The notes: generated by a model from the letters alone, not told the origin. 28,848 nt of DNA from Oscillospiraceae bacterium (GCA_900768245.1 CAAGCE010000291.1:1-28848), one strand, 5' to 3'. Positions 1-8,290 are shown, counted from the first letter of the stretch. Made by a program: numbers and translations.

Positions 1-150
1 ATAACCATTTGTTCTATGGATAAAGACGGTGGATAGAATACGTCCAATCAAAGAAAACGACCGCAGACAGGCTGCCGCCTTTCAAGGGAGTTTGATGCAG
101 AGTGGGCGTATTATAGCCATTGTATTTTATCCATAGATTAAATGGTTATT
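1..150. repeat. Long imperfect inverted repeat (rod-like; MITE or structured RNA)
   Basis: Bases 1-24 and 127-150 are inverted copies of each other with about two mismatches (ends ATAACCATTT / AAATGGTTAT). Two further nested pairings are visible inside: 37-45 with 104-112, and 47-52 with 91-96. The whole segment could therefore fold as one rod. No open reading frame is supported in it. It could be a small non-autonomous mobile element, since its ends are terminal inverted repeats, or a structured non-coding RNA. The window starts at the left arm, so flanking target duplications or a promoter cannot be seen. Confidence 0.55.
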
Positions 151-170
151 AGTATTAAGCAAAATTTACA

Positions 171-246
171 ACGCAGCGGCAACAGAATGCTGCAGCTCAA
201 AGCTGAATTCAAAGCCGCTGCCAAAATAAAAAATAAAATAAATAAC
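171..246 (+). repeat. A-tailed interspersed repeat, subfamily C, copy 1
   Basis: This starts ACGCAGCGGCAACAGAATGC and ends CAAAGCCGCTGCC followed by an A-rich tail (AAAATAAAAAATAAAA). It is almost identical over about 70 bases to 19711-19785 and more distantly similar to 13592-13665. GCAGCGGC near the start can pair with GCCGCTGC near the end. It sits between the inverted repeat at 1-150 and the promoter at 317-345. Confidence 0.8.
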
Positions 247-316
247 AACAAAAATTCCGTTTCCACTCTTCGGATAGTTTACTTTTGCAAAAAATACGGA
301 AATTTTTAAGAAATTC

Positions 317-345
317 TTTACAATTGCACAAGATAATGCTATAAT
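317..345 (+). promoter_or_regulatory. Promoter of the ECF-S / hybrid kinase operon
   Basis: TTTACA (317-322), 17-base spacer, TATAAT (340-345). The transcript would start about 35 bases before the ATG at 388. Confidence 0.7.
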
Positions 346-387
346 ATATGAAAACATCGACGTTTTTAAGCTGAAGGGACGGTTTTT

Positions 388-963
388 ATGACAGAAAATA
401 AAAGATCAATTTTTATAAAATTTGTTTTTATCATTCTATGCATCGCTTTAAATCTTGTCGGCTACTTTTTCACGACCTATTTTGAACTTCCTTTCTGGCT
501 CGACACTATCGGAACGGGGCTTACTGCCTGCGTTTACGGTCCTTTATACGGCGGCATCACAGGTATTTGCAGCAATCTTTGTCTTGGCATCACAAACTGG
601 ATCTCCGCTTTTTACGGCATTGTCAATTTCGGACTCGGTATTCTTATAGGCTTCCTCTATCGAAAGGGTATGCTCAAGGATCTTTTCAGCACCCTTTGCG
701 CAAGCATTATTACGGCATTTTTCACTTTGATCTGTGCTGTTCCCGTAAGCCTTATTTTTTACGAGGGTCGCAATAACAACAAATGGGGAAACGCTTTGTT
801 CGATATGCTGGGCAAGCTTCACATCGGTGTTATCGCTCAGTCTATTCTCGCTCAGGCATTCGTTGACATTCCCGACAAGGTCATATCGCTTATACTGGTT
901 TTCCTTATTTTAAAGCTTTTTAACAAATACGGCTTTCCTGCCCGATTGGAGAAAAATGAATGA
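388..963 (+). CDS. ECF-transporter S-component-like membrane protein
   Basis: This 191-residue, very hydrophobic protein has about five or six predicted membrane segments. The stretch around residues 35-60 (LDTIGTGLTACVYGPLYGGI) has the pattern of substrate-binding S components of energy-coupling-factor transporters: an Asp and Gly near the end of a first helix, then a G-P-L-(Y/W)-G turn. No ATPase or EcfT gene is nearby, so it would either use a shared ECF module or act as a sensor. Its stop overlaps the start of the hybrid kinase at ATGA (960-963), so the two are translationally coupled, suggesting a joint function such as ligand sensing. A GAAGGGA ribosome site precedes the ATG. The family call is from pattern only; the ligand is unknown. 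Confidence 0.6.
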   Translation: MTENKRSIFIKFVFIILCIALNLVGYFFTTYFELPFWLDTIGTGLTACVYGPLYGGITGICSNLCLGITNWISAFYGIVNFGLGILIGFLYRKGMLKDLFSTLCASIITAFFTLICAVPVSLIFYEGRNNNKWGNALFDMLGKLHIGVIAQSILAQAFVDIPDKVISLILVFLILKLFNKYGFPARLEKNE

Positions 964-3900
964 GATCTAAACTGCTGATTTTTCTGGCTGCGCTGGCGGT
1001 GATGTTTTTTCTGCCTTTGCGCATCAATGCTCTTTCAGACATTTCATCGACCTATGAATCTATTATCTATGACAATGACAGCGGCATTGATTCCGTAAGC
1101 TGCAACGCTGTCGTTCAATCAGATGACGGCTACATTCTTATTGGCACTTACACAGGACTTTACCGTTTTGACGGCTCAGGTTTCACTCTTATGGATGCCG
1201 ACAAGGGCATCAACAATGTCCGCACCTTATTTATTGATTCCTTAGGCAGACTTTGGGTCGGAACTAATGACAACGGTGCTGCGGTCTACGAAAATGACGG
1301 AACTATCAGCTTTTACAACAAAGGGAACGGACTTTCCTCCAACTCCGTAAGATGCTTCACGGAGGACGGCGACGGATGCATTTACATAGGCTCTACCGGT
1401 ACTCTTGATGTTATAAAAGCTGACGGCAATATTCACACCGCTTCTTATGACGGTGATATTGTCTGCGTTGACTCCCTTTCTTCCGACTCAAACGGCAATA
1501 TTGCAGGTGTCACAAACAACGGTATTCTTTTCTTCATTAAGGACGGAAAGATCACAAAAGGCTCTTTGAATGACGAAAGCGGTTTCTCTTTCTCATGCGT
1601 TTATTATGACGAACGTGATCTGTGCCTTGCAGGTACTTCAGGCTCTTCCGTTTATCAATGCTTCATTTCGGATAATGAAGTCAGGGTAAGAGAAATGGTA
1701 TCAGTTTCGGACGTCAAAGGCATTTACAACATAAAATCCGACGGTGACAACGGATTATGGATATGCGCTGACACGGGTATCGCTCACCTTAATTCCAACA
1801 ACAAAGCTGAAGTAATATACAACGACTACTTCAACAGCAACATTTCAGATGTTATAATGGACTACCAGGGCAACTACTGGTTCACTTCCACAAGGCAGGG
1901 TATCCTGAAGCTTTCAAAAAATCCATTTGTAAACATAAATACGGCTGCGGGTATTTCCGACGGCGTTGTCAACTCGATAGAAGTCATAAACAATCTTATG
2001 TACATAGGCTATGACGGCGGTTTGCAGATAATCAACACACACAGCAATTCGGCTGTCAGCAACACTCTCACAGATATGCTCGACGGTGAGAGGGTTCGTC
2101 ACATTATGCGTGATTCGGACTCACGTCTGTGGATAAGCACTTACGGTTCGGGCGGACTTATATGCTATGACCCGTCCGACACCTCGATAAAAGCTTTCAA
2201 TGAAAGCGACCTCGGCACTATGGGCAACAAATTCCGCTTTACCAAGGAGCTTGACGACGGTACTATTCTTGCGGCATCATCAACGGGACTGACATTCATA
2301 AAAGACGGAAAGGTCATAAATACTATCGGTGCGGATAACGGTCTTGATATGCCGCAGATACTTTGCACGGTCCAGCTTGATGACGGTACTGTTCTTGCAG
2401 GCAGCGACGGTGACGGTATTTATGTTATCAAAGACGGCAAAGTTGTTTCAAACATCGGTGAGGACGAGGGGCTTACGTCCCTTGTTGTTATGCGCATAGT
2501 ACGATACAAAGATGTTTACTTTATTGTCACAAGCAGCGCATTGTATATTCTTGATGCCTACGGTCAGGTTTCAAAGGCTGACAGCTTTGTTTACTCCAAC
2601 AACTTTGACATTATCCCCGATGATAACAAGGGTATGCTCTGGATAACAAGCAGTGCAGGTATTTTCATTGTTGACGGTGATGAGCTTGCTTCTGACAGCT
2701 GCGACAGCTATACTCTCCTGAACAGCAAAAGCGGTCTGAACACCTCTCTTACCGCAAATTCGTGGAACTACAAGGATGTCAATGATAACCTTTATCTTTG
2801 CTGCAGCAATGGTGTGAGAAAAATATCTATGCACAGCTACAACACAGTTACAGAGGGTTACAAGCTTGCTGTCAATGACATCACGCTTGACAACGGAACG
2901 GTCATTCTCCCTGCCGATGATGAAGATAATGCGGGACTTTTTGTGATACCGTCCGATGCTAACCGTGTAAGCTTCTCCCCTGTCGTTCTCAATTACACCT
3001 TATGCGACCCACAGATATACATCTCCCTTGACGGATTTGACAAAACGGGTATTTACACTACTCAGAGCAAGCTCGGAAAAGTCAGCTTCACAAACATTCC
3101 TTACGGCACTTACCGATTCCGTCTGCAGATCCTTGATGAGCATACGGGTCTGCCTATTGATGAGGCTGTTTACACAGTAGTAAAAGAGGCACAGTTCTAT
3201 GAACAGCCTGCTTTCAAGATATATCTTTGCATTATCTGTGCAGCGGTCATTGTTTTTCTGACATGGGTAGTTACAAAGATAGGCAGCATAAACATCATCA
3301 AAAGGCAGTATGAAGAGATCCGCATTGCAAAAGATGAGGCTGACCGTGCAAACAATGCAAAGAGCCAGTTCCTTGCAAACGTTTCTCACGAAATAAGGAC
3401 GCCTATCAACACTATTCTCGGTATGGACGAAATGATACTGCGTGAAAACAACGACCCGCAGATACAGCGTTATGCTTCCGACATTAAAAATTCAGGCGCA
3501 ACCCTGCTTTCTATCGTAAATGATATTCTCGATATTTCAAAGATCGAAGCGGGTCAGATGAACATTGTCCCGGACAAATATGATATAACCAAAATGATAA
3601 AAGACCTGCTCAGCTTTTCCGAAATAAAGGCAAAGGAAAAAAACATTTCATTCAACTACACTATCGAACCCGATCTCCCACGTTATCTTTACGGTGATGA
3701 GGTGCGTATAAAACAGATCATCACAAACCTGCTCAGCAATGCTTTTAAGTACACGGAAAAAGGCTCGGTAACGCTCTCTGTCCATTATGCAGAGCTTGAC
3801 AATGATGACATTGCTTTAAGCGTTGCGGTCAGCGACACGGGTATGGGTATAAAAGAAGAGGACAGGCAGAAAATGTTCGCCAAGTTTGAACGTCTTGATG

Positions 3901-5135
3901 AACAGCGCAATCACCACATTGAGGGCACGGGGCTTGGACTCAGCATTACTCAGAATCTTCTTGAACTTATGGGCAGCGACCTTAAATTCATTACGGAATA
4001 CGGTACAGGCTCTACCTTTGGTTTTTCCGTAAAGCAGAAAAAAATGTCCGATGAAAAAGCAGGCGGCTTTGACCGCTCGGAAGTGCAGAGTGTAAAATAC
4101 AGCTATGCTGCGTCATTTATTGCTCCAAAGGCTGAAATACTTGCTGTTGACGACAACAGTATGAACCTTGAAGTTGTACGCAGTCTGCTTAAAAGGACCA
4201 AGGTCAATGTTGACACGGCTTCAAGCGGAAAGGAATGTCTTGAAAAAGTTAAAAAGCACCGCTACCATATTATTCTTCTTGACCATATGATGCCTGAAAT
4301 GGACGGTATCGAAACCTTTGAAAAAATAAGAGGTGAAGATAATTTCTGCAAGGATACACCTGTTATAATTCTTACCGCAAATGCTGTTTCGGGTTCAAAG
4401 AATATGTATCTTTCCAAGGGGTTTGACGATTATCTTTCAAAGCCTGTTGAGGGAAATGCGCTTGAACGTATTCTTGTTGAACATCTGCCCGAGGAGCTTG
4501 TTCAGAAAGTTAATTTCAGCTGTGAAAAAACGGCTGCCGATTTTGATTTTGAAAACATCAATGCCGAAACAGGTCTGCGGTACAGCGGAAATAATGCCGC
4601 AATGTACGGTAATATGCTTGATATTTACTTTAACAACAGCACTGAGATAACTGAGCGGCTCACTGACGCATTTGATTCAAACGACATTAAAAATTATGAG
4701 ATAGTTGTTCACTCCTTAAAGAGCACTTCTCTCGGCATAGGTGCTGAAAAGCTTTCGGAAGAAGCACGTCTTCTTGAAAAGGCTGCAAAAGGCAATGACT
4801 TTGACTACATCAAGGCTCACCATAAAGAAACTATGGAGCTTTACCGCTCTGTACTGTATGAGATACAAACGCACAGAAGCAAAGCTGCTCACGGTGAAAA
4901 TGCCGGACAGACAAAGCTTACAAAGGCTGACTGCATTGAAAAATTAACTCAGCTTGAAAACGCACTTTCCGATTTTAATACAGATGATGCGGAAAAGATC
5001 CTTAATGAGCTTATTGATTCGGAGCACAGCAATGTCGGCATAAATGATCTGCTTATCAGGCTTAAAGAAATGTTCGGCGACTATCAATGGGATAAGGCTG
5101 CTGACTTTTTAAAAGAAGAACTGAAAAAATTATAA
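960..5135 (+). CDS. Hybrid sensor histidine kinase with beta-propeller sensor, REC and HPt domains
   Basis: This 1391-residue protein opens with a signal peptide or membrane anchor (residues 1-25). Many Reg_prop-type propeller repeats follow (about 30-630; motifs such as GRLWVGT, GLWICADTG, SRLWISTYG), then a Y_Y_Y-like beta domain (about 650-740) and a membrane helix (about 751-775). The cytoplasmic part has HisKA with the phospho-accepting His810 in NVSHEIRTP, and HATPase_c with the N box near 923-927, DTGMGI at 959-964 and GTGLGLSI at 989-996. REC has Asp1064/1065, phospho-Asp1108, Thr1139 and Lys1161. HPt has His1251 in VHSLKS, followed by a helical C-terminal tail. All phosphorelay residues are intact. 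It resembles the periplasmic architecture of Bacteroides hybrid systems but lacks a DNA-binding domain, so the phosphate must pass from HPt to a separate regulator. Its start overlaps the upstream gene. Confidence 0.93.
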   Translation: MRSKLLIFLAALAVMFFLPLRINALSDISSTYESIIYDNDSGIDSVSCNAVVQSDDGYILIGTYTGLYRFDGSGFTLMDADKGINNVRTLFIDSLGRLWVGTNDNGAAVYENDGTISFYNKGNGLSSNSVRCFTEDGDGCIYIGSTGTLDVIKADGNIHTASYDGDIVCVDSLSSDSNGNIAGVTNNGILFFIKDGKITKGSLNDESGFSFSCVYYDERDLCLAGTSGSSVYQCFISDNEVRVREMVSVSDVKGIYNIKSDGDNGLWICADTGIAHLNSNNKAEVIYNDYFNSNISDVIMDYQGNYWFTSTRQGILKLSKNPFVNINTAAGISDGVVNSIEVINNLMYIGYDGGLQIINTHSNSAVSNTLTDMLDGERVRHIMRDSDSRLWISTYGSGGLICYDPSDTSIKAFNESDLGTMGNKFRFTKELDDGTILAASSTGLTFIKDGKVINTIGADNGLDMPQILCTVQLDDGTVLAGSDGDGIYVIKDGKVVSNIGEDEGLTSLVVMRIVRYKDVYFIVTSSALYILDAYGQVSKADSFVYSNNFDIIPDDNKGMLWITSSAGIFIVDGDELASDSCDSYTLLNSKSGLNTSLTANSWNYKDVNDNLYLCCSNGVRKISMHSYNTVTEGYKLAVNDITLDNGTVILPADDEDNAGLFVIPSDANRVSFSPVVLNYTLCDPQIYISLDGFDKTGIYTTQSKLGKVSFTNIPYGTYRFRLQILDEHTGLPIDEAVYTVVKEAQFYEQPAFKIYLCIICAAVIVFLTWVVTKIGSINIIKRQYEEIRIAKDEADRANNAKSQFLANVSHEIRTPINTILGMDEMILRENNDPQIQRYASDIKNSGATLLSIVNDILDISKIEAGQMNIVPDKYDITKMIKDLLSFSEIKAKEKNISFNYTIEPDLPRYLYGDEVRIKQIITNLLSNAFKYTEKGSVTLSVHYAELDNDDIALSVAVSDTGMGIKEEDRQKMFAKFERLDEQRNHHIEGTGLGLSITQNLLELMGSDLKFITEYGTGSTFGFSVKQKKMSDEKAGGFDRSEVQSVKYSYAASFIAPKAEILAVDDNSMNLEVVRSLLKRTKVNVDTASSGKECLEKVKKHRYHIILLDHMMPEMDGIETFEKIRGEDNFCKDTPVIILTANAVSGSKNMYLSKGFDDYLSKPVEGNALERILVEHLPEELVQKVNFSCEKTAADFDFENINAETGLRYSGNNAAMYGNMLDIYFNNSTEITERLTDAFDSNDIKNYEIVVHSLKSTSLGIGAEKLSEEARLLEKAAKGNDFDYIKAHHKETMELYRSVLYEIQTHRSKAAHGENAGQTKLTKADCIEKLTQLENALSDFNTDDAEKILNELIDSEHSNVGINDLLIRLKEMFGDYQWDKAADFLKEELKKL

Positions 5136-5139
5136 AACA

Positions 5140-5182
5140 AAGGCAATAACGTGCGAATTTCAGTTACGCACGTTATTGCCTT
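5140..5182. terminator. Bidirectional hairpin terminator
   Basis: There is a perfect 16-bp stem (5140-5155 with 5167-5182, arms AAGGCAATAACGTGCG and its complement) and an 11-base loop. It lies 5 bases after the kinase stop. The T-run is weak on the plus strand and better on the minus strand (TTTGTTTT), so it probably also ends transcripts from the convergent DUF4250 gene. Confidence 0.75.
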
Positions 5183-5184
5183 AA

Positions 5185-5197
5185 GGTCACCTCTAAA
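5185..5197 (+). repeat. Solo fragment matching the MITE terminal repeat
   Basis: GGTCACCTCTAAA is identical to the outermost 13 bases of the terminal inverted repeat of the MITE at 26841-27033. It is preceded by TTAA (the MITE has TTAT). No partner end is seen nearby, so this is either a truncated element or a chance match. Confidence 0.4.
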
Positions 5198-5202
5198 TTT
5201 TG

Positions 5203-5310
5203 CTTTTTTGCGGTACAATGCCCTCAGTAACAGTCCTTGCTTTTTATGGTATGGGACACGTCTTTTACAGCTTCAAACAAAAGCCGGCTTCCCAAAAATA
5301 AAAATACAAA
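5203..5310 (+). repeat. A-tailed interspersed repeat, subfamily A, copy 1
   Basis: Shared landmarks are TTTTTTGCGGT, CAATGCCCTCAGTAA (5216 on), ATGGGACACGTCTTTTAC, then CAAAAGCCGGCTTCCC and an A-rich tail (AAAAATAAAAATA). It matches 8145-8243 and 15921-16022 closely. It lies between two convergent genes. Confidence 0.85.
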
Positions 5311-5336
5311 GGATAACAAGCCAAAGCTGCCGCTTT

Positions 5337-5513
5337 TCAGCAGAACTTATTCAGTTTTTCATCATATGCATAATTTATGCTTCCCAGCTTTTTTTCAAGC
5401 TCCTCACGGCTGATGTCAAGGTCGTCGCAGAGTTTATCCAGGTCATCATACTCGTCACGGAGCTTGGTATTAACATAGCTCAAAAGCATTGCGGGGTCGT
5501 TTGGTATCGGCAT
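5337..5513 (-). CDS. DUF4250 family small protein
   Basis: This acidic protein is about 58 residues long. After the start it reads PNDPAMLLSYVNTKLRD, then a D-x-L-C-D-D-L-D-I segment and an ending KKLGSINYAYDEKLNKF. This is the pattern of the DUF4250 family, common in Clostridia and of unknown function. The chosen ATG (5513) is nine bases after AAAGGA. The in-frame ATG at 5522 sits directly on that ribosome site and is less likely. It has its own promoter (5537-5564) and is downstream of, and on the same strand as, the LysM-GH18 gene. Confidence 0.8.
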   Translation of the reverse strand: MPIPNDPAMLLSYVNTKLRDEYDDLDKLCDDLDISREELEKKLGSINYAYDEKLNKFC

Positions 5514-5536
5514 TTTCAACATTCCTTTCTGTTTTT

Positions 5537-5564
5537 ATTATACTACTTTTTTCGGAAAATGCAA
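5537..5564 (-). promoter_or_regulatory. Promoter of the DUF4250 gene
   Basis: On the minus strand: TTGCAT (5559-5564), 16-base spacer, TATAAT (5537-5542). It ends just before the stop of the LysM-GH18 gene at 5567. Confidence 0.55.
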
Positions 5565-5566
5565 CC

Positions 5567-6850
5567 TCACGGATAGACCTTTTTTATGTCAAACATACTG
5601 TTCAGCAGCAGGAAGCCCTGCGGAAACGGGCGCATCAAATTCCAATATCCGCCGCCAGCTATGCCGCTTTCATTGATAAGCTCATATTTTGCCTGCATAC
5701 TGCGCACGTCCTCAAACCACACGATATGGTCAGTTCCGTCGGCGGTATATGTATAAAACGGACTTTGAGAGTTTTCGTCAAATTCTATCGTTGCATTGAC
5801 CTTTGAGGCACGTTCGGCTGCTGCCAGATTGCCGAAGGTTTCCGCTGACGTTTCTCCCCTTATAAACGGCAGCTGCCAGTCATATGCATAGTTCGGGATA
5901 CCAAGAAAAATTTTGTAAGCGGGCATTTCAAGCATTGCGTAATCAAGCACTGCTTTTACGTTTTTTATCGGGGCTATACTCATTGGCGGACCGAATTTAT
6001 AGCCCCATTCATACGTCATAAGAAACACAATATCCGCAGCAGCTCCAAGCAGGCGGTAATCGTGAGCTTCATACAGCGTCCCCTGCTGCTCGGCTGAGGT
6101 TTTGGGTGCAAGGTCTATGTGCAAGATATAACCTGCCGCATTAAGCTGTCTTGCTGCATTCTCCGCAAAGGCTGCAAACTCAACACGGTATTCCGGCGGA
6201 ACATACTCTATATCAATATCCATTCCCTGTGCGCTCTTTGCTGTTATCTGTGCTATCATTCCGCTTATTACTTTGTTCTGAAACTCTGTATCTGTCATCA
6301 GCGGATCTATTTTATTTGATGTAAAGCTGCCGTTCACGTCTATCATCGAAAGACTAAGCAGCACCGCTGTTCCGAACTCGTGGGCATTCCTTATTATCTC
6401 ATCGTCATTGACGGTTATTATCGTTGCGTCCTCGTTAAATCCATAGCCGAAAATATTAAGGTACGTCACATACGGAAGCGCATACCTCAATATGTTCATA
6501 TTCACATTTTCATACACAAACCCGCTGAACTCTATTTCACGCAGCTTTTCCGTTTCATAGCGTATCACTATGCTCTGTCCTGCCGAAAGGTAGGGTTCAT
6601 TTATAAGATATGGATTGTTCCTTAACAATTCGGGTACGGTAGTGCTGTTCGTCAGTGCAATTGATGAAAGCGTATCTCCGCTTTTGACGGTATAGCTTTT
6701 CTGCGGAATAAGTATCAGCAATGCCTGCCCCGGTACTATGCTTTCAGGTGTAAGAAGTCCGTTATCCGTAATTATTCTTTGTGCTGATATGCCGTATTTT
6801 TCGGCTATCGACCATATTGTATCGCCGTATTTTACAACATATATCTCCAT
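5567..6850 (-). CDS. LysM - glycoside hydrolase 18 protein (YaaH/SleL-like)
   Basis: This 427-residue protein is about the length of Bacillus YaaH/SleL. Two LysM domains (about 2-48 and 51-97; YVVKYGDTIWSIAEKYG and YTVKSGDTLSSIA) bind peptidoglycan. A GH18 barrel follows (about 105-425). The catalytic strand QGMDIDIEYV carries Asp211, Asp213 and Glu215, matching the family DxxDxDxE pattern (first Asp replaced by Gln), so activity is likely. SleL-type enzymes act as N-acetylglucosaminidases on spore cortex fragments during germination. No classical signal peptide is visible, as is usual for YaaH-type coat proteins. A strong AAGGGGAG site lies just before the ATG. A vegetative cell-wall role remains possible. 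Confidence 0.85.
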   Translation of the reverse strand: MEIYVVKYGDTIWSIAEKYGISAQRIITDNGLLTPESIVPGQALLILIPQKSYTVKSGDTLSSIALTNSTTVPELLRNNPYLINEPYLSAGQSIVIRYETEKLREIEFSGFVYENVNMNILRYALPYVTYLNIFGYGFNEDATIITVNDDEIIRNAHEFGTAVLLSLSMIDVNGSFTSNKIDPLMTDTEFQNKVISGMIAQITAKSAQGMDIDIEYVPPEYRVEFAAFAENAARQLNAAGYILHIDLAPKTSAEQQGTLYEAHDYRLLGAAADIVFLMTYEWGYKFGPPMSIAPIKNVKAVLDYAMLEMPAYKIFLGIPNYAYDWQLPFIRGETSAETFGNLAAAERASKVNATIEFDENSQSPFYTYTADGTDHIVWFEDVRSMQAKYELINESGIAGGGYWNLMRPFPQGFLLLNSMFDIKKVYP

Positions 6851-6910
6851 TGATTCTCCCCTTTCAAATTACTGTCCGATAAATTGCCGCATTAATGTGT
6901 TATACTACTC

Positions 6911-6939
6911 ATTATATGACGCTGCTTCAAATAAGTCAG
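6911..6939 (-). promoter_or_regulatory. Candidate promoter of the LysM-GH18 gene
   Basis: On the minus strand: CTGACT (6934-6939), 17-base spacer, TATAAT (6911-6916). The start would lie about 55 bases before the ATG. Confidence 0.45.
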
Positions 6940-7022
6940 AAAATCACTATATCTTCCAAAAATATACAGTTAGGCATAAATTTGCATTTTATGCAATTTT
7001 TTTCAGATTTACAAAATCGTAA

Positions 7023-7051
7023 TTGCTTTTTTTGTTTAACAATGGTACAAT
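7023..7051 (+). promoter_or_regulatory. Candidate promoter of the LytTR response regulator
   Basis: TTGCTT (7023-7028), 17 bases, TACAAT (7046-7051). The spacer contains the palindrome TTGTTTAACAA, a possible operator. The leader would be about 165 bases long. A second -35-like TTGACA at 7154 has no good -10. Confidence 0.35.
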
Positions 7052-7222
7052 AACAATATGACATCATAAGATATATTTATACCGTATTTTTCTATTTTAC
7101 GCATTATTATTTCTCCGCTTTATCTGTTTCATCTTTTGCAGGACACAATTTTTTGACACAAATAATACCTTTATGGCATTTTAAATTGCTGTGAAATATC
7201 TAACGGAAAGGATCAATGTTTT

Positions 7223-7939
7223 TTGAGGATCGCTGTTTGTGATGATAATAAGGTTGTCCTTGATTCAGTCGCATTATCTATAAACGGATATATTGAAGAA
7301 AATAAATTATCGGGCACAGTCAAAACTTTTTTATCTGCCGAGAAGCTGCTGGAGATGCATTCGTCAGAACCGTTTGATATTATTTTTCTCGACATTATTA
7401 TGCCGGGACTCAGCGGTTTTGAGCTTGCTGAACGGCTTGACGACAATATTCCTATCGTTTTTGTCACCTCCTGCGATAATATGGTTTATGACAGCATACA
7501 ATACAGACCATTCGCTTTTATCAGAAAAAATCAATACGACAAAATGAATGATGATATACAAAAGGCTATGTCCAAGATCATCAGTCACCTTAAACAGACT
7601 AAGGTCATTTCCATAGATGTAGGCTACGGTGAAATTGCGGATATGATGGTCAAAAATATCGTATTTGTAAAAAGCAGCGGTCATTACCTTGAATGGTACT
7701 TAAAGGACAATACCATTCTGAGATGCCGTGCTAAATTTTCCGACTATGAAGAACAGTTTAAAGAATACGATTTTATCAGGATCCACCGCTGTTTTTACGT
7801 TAATATGCGAAGCATAACCTTATTTGACATACGAAATGAAGAGGTCACTCTCAACGGCTGCATAAAGCTTGATATATCACGCAGCCTTAAAGACGCCGTT
7901 CACGACAAATACAGGACTTTTCTCAAAGCCAATTCATAA
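7223..7939 (+). CDS. LytTR-family response regulator (orphan)
   Basis: This 238-residue protein has an AgrA/LytR-type layout. The N-terminal receiver (1-115) has Asp7/Asp8, phospho-Asp57 in FLDIIMPG, Thr82 and a Lys102 in FIRK. The C-terminal LytTR DNA-binding domain (about 135-235) has YLEWYLKD and FIRIHRCFYVNM signatures. The start is TTG at 7223, 11 bases after AAAGG; the ATG at 7216 is out of frame. No histidine kinase adjoins it. The nearest kinase is the hybrid kinase ending at 5135, which lacks its own output domain, so pairing is possible but unproven. A terminator follows directly. Confidence 0.9.
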   Translation: MRIAVCDDNKVVLDSVALSINGYIEENKLSGTVKTFLSAEKLLEMHSSEPFDIIFLDIIMPGLSGFELAERLDDNIPIVFVTSCDNMVYDSIQYRPFAFIRKNQYDKMNDDIQKAMSKIISHLKQTKVISIDVGYGEIADMMVKNIVFVKSSGHYLEWYLKDNTILRCRAKFSDYEEQFKEYDFIRIHRCFYVNMRSITLFDIRNEEVTLNGCIKLDISRSLKDAVHDKYRTFLKANS

Positions 7940-7950
7940 GTTTTATACAT

Positions 7951-7992
7951 AAGCTGCCGCAGAATTTACTGCGGCGGCTTTCTTTATATATT
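7951..7992 (+). terminator. Terminator after the LytTR response regulator
   Basis: A 12-bp GC-rich stem (7951-7962 with 7969-7980, one G-T pair; AAGCTGCCGCAG / CTGCGGCGGCTT) is followed by a long T-rich run. Confidence 0.8.
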
Positions 7993-8080
7993 TTTTTTTT
8001 TGGAAGCCAACTTTTGCTTGGATCGCTGCTTATAATTCATAAAAAGTCAGCATAGCACGGTCTGCTCCCAAGGGTATTGT
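7989..8080 (-). repeat. A-tailed interspersed repeat, subfamily B, copy 2 (inverted)
   Basis: On the minus strand this reads CAATACCC..., CTATGCTGAC, GAATTATAAGCAGCG, then CAAAAGTTGGCTTCC and an A-rich tail that merges with the T-run of the preceding terminator. It best matches 25587-25682 (shared CTATGC, GAATTATAAGC.GCG and the 3' motif). It is in opposite orientation to the subfamily A copy 65 bases downstream. Confidence 0.75.
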
Positions 8081-8144
8081 GACCCAGCAAGGCACACTTG
8101 CCGTAATTATGCTTTGTATGGGTAGGAATGCTTTTTTACAGCCT

Positions 8145-8243
8145 CAATGCCCATAGTAAAGGTCATTGCCATTTATGGTATGGGACACGTCTTTTACAGC
8201 CTCAAACAAAAGTTGGCTTTCCTAAAAAAATAAAAAGAAAAAA
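8145..8243 (+). repeat. A-tailed interspersed repeat, subfamily A, copy 2
   Basis: It contains CAATGCCC, AGTAAAGGTCATTGCC, ATGGGACACGTCTTTTAC, CAAAAGTTGGCTTTCC and an A-rich tail (8223-8243). Just upstream, TTTTTTACAGCCTCAA (8134 on) partly duplicates the internal CTTTTACAGCCTCAA. A 61-codon reading frame here (8128-8313) is made only of repeat sequence and is not called as a gene. Confidence 0.85.
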
Positions 8244-8290
8244 CGCAGATCTTTTATTTTGCCAACATTCTGCACTTAATGCCAGAAGCC

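Larger units (their letters stand above)
6851..7222. other. Divergent intergenic region (372 bases)
   Basis: This AT-rich region lies between the divergent LysM-GH18 and LytTR regulator genes. It holds one candidate promoter for each direction and an 11-base palindrome TTGTTTAACAA (7033-7043) inside the plus-strand promoter spacer. No small gene or structured RNA is evident. Confidence 0.6.
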
